Below are positions 41,704-45,579 of a stretch of DNA of 45,579 nt, one piece after another; position 1 is the stretch's first letter; each line of letters opens with the position of its first letter. Position numbers and translations under genes: made by a program. This stretch comes from JAGNZR01 sp051656905 (lineage in GTDB: Bacteria > Fusobacteriota > Fusobacteriia > Fusobacteriales > Fusobacteriaceae), in contig JBOFJQ010000027.1 of the NCBI GenBank assembly GCA_051656905.1, positions 1 through 45,579 on the forward strand, read 5' to 3'. The notes beneath the pieces are model-generated. The model made no database searches, was not told the DNA's origin, and saw only the letters and a program-made list of their open reading frames with translations.

Positions 41704-42606
41704 TTATTCTTGTGAATTTACTGCAGGAGCAGAAACCTCAGAAGTAGAGACTTCTACATTGATATCATCTTTTTTTGAATTATTAGAAGGAGTCAGAATA
41801 ACAGTTCTATTTGTTATATTACTTCTCAAAATCATACTTTCAGAACTGTATTTATTATAATTTTTATTATTAATAACAAAGTAGTATTTATTAGAACTAT
41901 TTAATGATAGAAACTCATAATAACCATTTTCAGAAGATGTTACAGTTGTAATTAAATCGCCTTCTTCTGAAAATAGAGATACGTCAATATTAGAAAGGGA
42001 TCTAACACCATCAGTTATAACTCCTGATATGACATACTGTAAAGGGTTTAAGACCACGGTTATATTATTTATAGATGAGGCTTTAGGAATATTTTTAACA
42101 ACACTTTGAGACAAGAATCCTTCATACTCAGCGGTTAGTATGAAAATACCAGAGGGAATAACAAAACTAAAATTCCCGGATTGGTCTGTCCATTTTTCGA
42201 ATTTATTATTATTAACCTTAAGAGAAACTTTTGAGTTAGCAATAGGATCAAAACTACTATTAATAACTTTTCCAGAAACTACTGAGGTCTTTTCAGAGAC
42301 ATTTAAAGTGATGAAATTTTCTTTATTTTTATCTGAAAAATCGTAAACAATGTCATTTTCTTTATTCAAAACATAACCGTAATTTCCTATTTCAATTCTA
42401 TATTTAGCATTTTGTAGTTCAATTTTAAAATCACCGTAAATATTACTTTCAGTTGAAAAAGTCTTGTTCTGACTATTTATAAAATTAATTTTAACCGCTC
42501 CTAAATTAGTATCCTCAAGTTTTAGAATACCTTTAACAGAAATAGTATTGGCAAAAATGTTTGTTGCTATGAAAAGAGTTAGTAAAAAAAATTTTATTTT
42601 ATGCAT
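41704..42606 (-). CDS. Exported protein with carboxypeptidase-regulatory-like repeats
   Basis: This 300-residue protein has a signal peptide (about 1-19, ending FAN). Three consecutive beta-sandwich repeats of the CarboxypepD_reg/Ig-like type follow, opening with VKGILKLED, SGKVINSSFDPIANSKVSL and ISGVITDGVRSLSNIDVSL. Each contains the G-x-F/Y turn (YGDFKIEL, SGNFSFVIP, NGYYEFL). The end is serine- and glutamate-rich. No catalytic residues are visible, so it is probably a structural or binding protein of the periplasm or cell surface. It is monocistronic between a terminator and a divergent promoter region. AAGGTGAT precedes the ATG. The function is unknown. Confidence 0.7.
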   Translation of the reverse strand: MHKIKFFLLTLFIATNIFANTISVKGILKLEDTNLGAVKINFINSQNKTFSTESNIYGDFKIELQNAKYRIEIGNYGYVLNKENDIVYDFSDKNKENFITLNVSEKTSVVSGKVINSSFDPIANSKVSLKVNNNKFEKWTDQSGNFSFVIPSGIFILTAEYEGFLSQSVVKNIPKASSINNITVVLNPLQYVISGVITDGVRSLSNIDVSLFSEEGDLITTVTSSENGYYEFLSLNSSNKYYFVINNKNYNKYSSESMILRSNITNRTVILTPSNNSKKDDINVEVSTSEVSAPAVNSQE

Positions 42607-42781
42607 AAAATCACCTTTTTATTAAAGAATTTTATTTTAATTATATCATTATTTTGAGAAATAAAATATTAAAATTAATCAAAAAAAAATTACCGTAAAC
42701 AGGAAAAGGAAAAAACTATTTTAGGACTTCCAACATCTTATTAAGATAAAGTAGATTATGCTGATTTTATGCTAAAAATAC

Positions 42782-42811
42782 TTGGAAAAAAAGAAATAGT
42801 TATGATATAAT
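42782..42811 (+). promoter_or_regulatory. Promoter of the yueI-like / murA / rlmB unit
   Basis: TTGGAA (42782-42787), an 18-bp spacer and a perfect TATAAT (42806-42811) with TG at the extended -10 position. The 275-base gap 42607-42880 otherwise shows only AT-rich sequence. Confidence 0.6.
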
Positions 42812-42880
42812 GATGTTCATATATAGTATATAGAATATAAAAATTTTAGTATTAAAATAATGAAAAAAATTGGGGGAATA

Positions 42881-43441
42881 GTGACTAGTATCGAATCTAA
42901 ACAAGAAGAAGTTAGAAATAATTTTATGAAAAAGCAGTTAGAGAAAGAATACTATTTGCAGGAGTTTAAAGAGAGAGTAATAATCTCTTTGAATAAGGAT
43001 GAAGTTCAATCGGAATATATATATCCAGAAATAATTGAAGCTTTGCATGAACCAGATGCAGTTGCAATAAAAATGAGAAGGGATATAGAATTAAAATTTT
43101 TAAAACCATATATAAATATAGCTGAAAAATTAGGAAAAAAATATATTTTAGTAGATTCATCAACTTTAATGGGAGAGGTAGGACTTGTAGTTATCTCAAA
43201 GGATGAATTGGATAACGAAAATATAAATTTAGCTGTAGATGCAGTACAGCAAGAGTTTGAAAAAAGAGGATTAAAATCCTATTATGCAAACCATATAGGA
43301 AAAAAAATATGTAAAAAGCATTATAAGTTAATAGAGGAAAAATATCCTTTGTATAAAGGAAGTTTTATAAAATTTGGGGTTACAGATGTATTGTTTGGAG
43401 CAGTGTGTCCCATATGTGAAGACGAAAAAAAAGACAAGTAG
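42881..43441 (+). CDS. YueI-family (DUF1694) protein
   Basis: About 186 residues. The region RVIISLNKDEVQSEYIYPEI with the later DSSTLMGEVGLVVISKD matches DUF1694 (YueI), a family of small cytoplasmic proteins with a ribosomal-L7Ae-like fold and no established function. The C-terminus ends in a CPICE pair of cysteines, possibly a metal knuckle. The longest frame starts with ATG 42860, without a ribosome-binding site. GGGGGAA lies 4 bases before an in-frame GTG at 42881, which I prefer although the spacing is short. murA follows by 15 bases and is probably co-transcribed. No function is assigned beyond the family. Confidence 0.68.
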   Translation: MTSIESKQEEVRNNFMKKQLEKEYYLQEFKERVIISLNKDEVQSEYIYPEIIEALHEPDAVAIKMRRDIELKFLKPYINIAEKLGKKYILVDSSTLMGEVGLVVISKDELDNENINLAVDAVQQEFEKRGLKSYYANHIGKKICKKHYKLIEEKYPLYKGSFIKFGVTDVLFGAVCPICEDEKKDK

Positions 43442-43456
43442 TGCAAAGGAGAGATA

Positions 43457-44728
43457 ATGGTATCAGCATTTAAAATTCAAGGTGGAAAAGGATTAGAAGG
43501 AATATTAGAAGTTGGAGGATCAAAAAATGCCGCGCTTCCTATATTTGTAGCAACTCTTATTGAAAAAGGAACTTATATATTAAAAAATGTTCCTGAATTA
43601 ATGGATATAGATACATTAGTTGAGCTCCTGGAAAGTTTGGGACTTAAAATAACTAAAATAGAAAGAAACACATATAAAATAGAAAATAATGGTTTAACAA
43701 GTTTAAAAGCTTCTTATGATTTAGTAAAGAAAATGAGAGCTTCATTTTTAGTAATGGGTGGAATGTTAGCACACTCTGGAGAGGGAACAGTATCTTTACC
43801 AGGAGGGTGTACAATAGGAGCAAGACCTGTTGATTTACATCTTAAAGGATTTGAAAAATTAGGTGTTGAAGTTACAACTGAGCACGGATATATTTATGCT
43901 AAGGCTGAAAATGGTATTTCTGGAGAGTTTGTAATGGATTTCCCAAGTGTTGGTGCCACTGAAAATTTAGTTATGGCAGCAGTAAAAGGAAAAGGAACTA
44001 GCATTTTAAGCAATGTAGCAAAAGAGCCAGAGGTTGAAGATTTATGTAACTTCTTAAACTCTATGGGAGCTAAGATTAAAGGTGTTGGAACAGATAGACT
44101 TGTTATTGAAGGAGTAGAAAAATTAACTCCAGGTGAGTATTCAATTATCCCAGATAGAATAGTAGCTGGAACTTTTGTAATAGCTTCAATCATGTTTAAT
44201 GGAAAAATAGGAGTGAAGAATGTTGTAAAAGATCATTCTGAAAGTTTCCTTTCAAAACTATCAGAGATGGGAGTTGAATATTACTATGATGAAGAGGGTG
44301 TATTCAGAGTAACATCAAAATTATCAGATTTAAAACCAGTAAAAGTTACAACAATGCCACATCCAGGTTTTCCTACAGATTTACAGTCACCTATGATGAC
44401 ACTTATGTGTTTAGTAAAAGGAACTAGTGAAATAAAGGAAACAATATTTGAGAATAGATTTATGCATGTTCCAGAACTTAATAGAATGGGAGCAAAAATA
44501 TCTATTAATAATCATATGGCCTCTATAGATGGAATTGAAAATTTCTCAGCCAGTGAGGTTATGGCCAGTGACTTAAGAGCAGGGGCTTCTCTGATTCTTG
44601 CAGGGCTTAAAAGTGATGGTGTAACTATAGTTAATAGAATATACCACGTAGATAGAGGTTATGAATCTCTTGTTGAAAAATTACAAAATATAGGAGCTAA
44701 CATAGAAAGAATCAAAGTTAGTATATAA
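43457..44728 (+). CDS. murA: UDP-N-acetylglucosamine 1-carboxyvinyltransferase
   Basis: MurA performs the first committed step of peptidoglycan synthesis, transferring enolpyruvate from PEP to UDP-GlcNAc. This 423-residue protein has GGSKNAALP near 20-28, the active loop PGGCTIGARPVDLH with the fosfomycin-reactive cysteine near 118, FPTDLQSPMM near 305 and DLRAGASLILAGL near 370. The cysteine (not aspartate) predicts fosfomycin sensitivity at the target level. AAAGGAGA precedes the ATG. Downstream, rlmB starts after 13 bases. Confidence 0.97.
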   Translation: MVSAFKIQGGKGLEGILEVGGSKNAALPIFVATLIEKGTYILKNVPELMDIDTLVELLESLGLKITKIERNTYKIENNGLTSLKASYDLVKKMRASFLVMGGMLAHSGEGTVSLPGGCTIGARPVDLHLKGFEKLGVEVTTEHGYIYAKAENGISGEFVMDFPSVGATENLVMAAVKGKGTSILSNVAKEPEVEDLCNFLNSMGAKIKGVGTDRLVIEGVEKLTPGEYSIIPDRIVAGTFVIASIMFNGKIGVKNVVKDHSESFLSKLSEMGVEYYYDEEGVFRVTSKLSDLKPVKVTTMPHPGFPTDLQSPMMTLMCLVKGTSEIKETIFENRFMHVPELNRMGAKISINNHMASIDGIENFSASEVMASDLRAGASLILAGLKSDGVTIVNRIYHVDRGYESLVEKLQNIGANIERIKVSI

Positions 44729-44741
44729 ACGGAGGAATAAA

Positions 44742-45452
44742 TTGGAAAGTATAATAGGGTTAAATCCTGTAATAGAGGTACTACAGAATAAAGATAAAGA
44801 GATTGAAAAAATAGAACTGTACAAGGGTTTAAAAGATGAAAAAGTGCAACTAATAAAGCAGTTAGCTTCTCAAAGAAATATAAAGATATTTCTAACTGAT
44901 AAAAAAAGAGAAAATTCCCAAGGTGTGGAAGCTATAGTGCTTGAGCATGATTATTATGTAGAACAAGGTGAGTTCTTTGAAAAATTAGCTAAATCTGATA
45001 AGGCTATAGTATTAGTTCTAGATGGGATTCAAGATCCTAGAAACTTTGGTGCATTAATAAGAAGTGCTGAGATATTTGGAGTTAAAGGTATAATAATTCC
45101 AGAAAGAAACGCAGTAAAAATAAATGAGACAGTTATAAAAACATCAACTGGAGCAATTGAGTATGTAGATATAGTTAAAGTAACAAATATTGCAGATGCT
45201 CTAGAAAAATTAAAAAAATTAGATTTTTGGATTTATGGAGCAGAAGGGGATGGGAAAAAATATTACTATGAAGAAAAATACCCTAAATTTACAGCTTTAG
45301 TTATGGGAAGCGAAGGTTTTGGAATAAGAAAAAGAGTAAAAGACACATGTGATGTTTTGGTAAAAATACCTATGCATGGAAAAATAAACTCTCTGAATGT
45401 TTCAGTTGCAGGAGGAATAATTCTTTCTGAAATTTCAAAATCAGTTAACTAA
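44742..45452 (+). CDS. rlmB: TrmH/SpoU-family rRNA 2'-O-methyltransferase (RlmB-like)
   Basis: This 236-residue protein of the SPOUT superfamily has an L30e-like N-terminal substrate-binding region (about 1-75, IIGLNPVIEVLQNKDKEI). The SpoU catalytic domain shows motif 1 LDGIQDPRNFGALIRSAE near 98-115, motif 2 LVMGSEGFGIRKRV near 185 and motif 3 IPMHGKINSLNVSVAGGI near 207. RlmB methylates the 2'-O of G2251 in 23S rRNA; specificity is inferred from overall similarity and from its place before a sigma factor gene, as in Bacillus yacO-yacP-sigH. The start is TTG with GGAGG 8 bases upstream. Confidence 0.9.
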   Translation: MESIIGLNPVIEVLQNKDKEIEKIELYKGLKDEKVQLIKQLASQRNIKIFLTDKKRENSQGVEAIVLEHDYYVEQGEFFEKLAKSDKAIVLVLDGIQDPRNFGALIRSAEIFGVKGIIIPERNAVKINETVIKTSTGAIEYVDIVKVTNIADALEKLKKLDFWIYGAEGDGKKYYYEEKYPKFTALVMGSEGFGIRKRVKDTCDVLVKIPMHGKINSLNVSVAGGIILSEISKSVN

Positions 45453-45476
45453 ATTTTTTTAGAATAGGAGAAGAAG

Positions 45477-45579
45477 ATGTCTATAGAAATGGTAACTAAT
45501 GAAAATATAATTAAAGCACAACAAGGTGATCAAGAATCGTTAAATATGATTTTAAAAAATTATAAAAAATTAATATTCA
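45477..45579 (+). CDS. Sigma-70 family RNA polymerase sigma factor, N-terminal part (partial)
   Basis: The window ends after 34 codons of a gene whose ATG at 45477 follows AGGAGAAG. The visible part reads NENIIKAQQGDQESLNMIL, then NYKKLIF, the typical start of region 2 in sigma-70 family factors (helix with a GDxxAL-like segment, then Y/F-rich). The order rlmB then sigma factor is like rlmB-yacP-sigH in Bacillus, without yacP, and suggests a SigH-type factor in a non-spore former. The rest lies outside the window, so the group is an inference. Confidence 0.65.
   Translation, partial: MSIEMVTNENIIKAQQGDQESLNMILKNYKKLIF

Noticed and set aside
1..45579. CRISPR array, insertion sequence, prophage or toxin-antitoxin module
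   Set aside because: No regularly spaced repeats, transposase or integrase motifs, phage genes or paired small toxin-like genes were seen on either strand.

Overview
The window is one continuous piece of a very AT-rich (roughly 30% GC by eye) bacterial chromosome and reads as Fusobacteriota, most likely Fusobacteriaceae (Fusobacterium, Cetobacterium or a relative; the genus cannot be fixed from sequence alone). Pointers are the A/T-dominated codon use, the fermentative enzyme set ([FeFe]-hydrogenase maturation, pyruvate phosphate dikinase, tyrosine phenol-lyase, formate/nitrite channel), an SLH plus coiled-coil envelope protein, and a Firmicutes-like order mfd-mazG-rqcP-ispE-spoVG without sporulation genes. 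There is no rRNA, prophage, insertion sequence or CRISPR array; almost everything is core housekeeping or metabolism.

Layout. 1-590: the end of a cold-shock gene, a decayed heavy-metal P-type ATPase remnant and a 2[4Fe-4S] ferredoxin. 592-4376 (minus): a four-gene run tdk, TruA-like/KH protein, HD-domain protein, B12-binding-type radical SAM protein. 4526-6101: ung and an alpha/beta hydrolase behind a strong promoter and a hairpin. 6223-10097 (minus): formate/nitrite channel, trpS, ridA and a K+/H+ antiporter. 10274-15482: RluA-type pseudouridine synthase, gapA, pgk (with a long structured leader) and a lipoprotein 5'-nucleotidase. 15687-19330 (minus): hydE-hydG-hydF. 19571-24608: a CcpN-like HTH/CBS regulator, ppdK, and tyrosine phenol-lyase. 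24716-32414: a GHL10 glycosidase, a MocR regulator with an L,D-transpeptidase, a CLC transporter of the fluoride type, and a CpdB-like nucleotidase. 32649-41593: mfd, mazG, rqcP, ispE, spoVG, tRNA-Gln, an SLH protein, pgi and an M18 aminopeptidase. 41704-45579: a carboxypeptidase-regulatory-domain protein, a YueI-family protein, murA, rlmB and the start of a sigma factor.

How it fits together. Central carbon flow is represented by pgi, gapA, pgk and ppdK; the CcpN-like regulator sits between ppdK and the divergent hyd maturation operon, and the shared intergenic region carries a perfect 12-bp palindrome nested in a larger inverted repeat, so carbon/energy state may be coupled to hydrogenase assembly. 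Amino-acid fermentation is represented by tyrosine phenol-lyase and ridA; envelope upkeep by murA, GHL10, the L,D-transpeptidase and the SLH protein.

No obviously new multi-gene system was found. The most interesting signals are small: two genes (hydE and ung) where the Shine-Dalgarno sequence points to an ATT initiation codon, the structured pgk leader, the hydE/ccpN-like operator region, spaced direct repeats in front of the MocR gene, a TruA-like/KH fusion with an altered active-site motif, and a P-type ATPase fossil whose reading register can still be followed.
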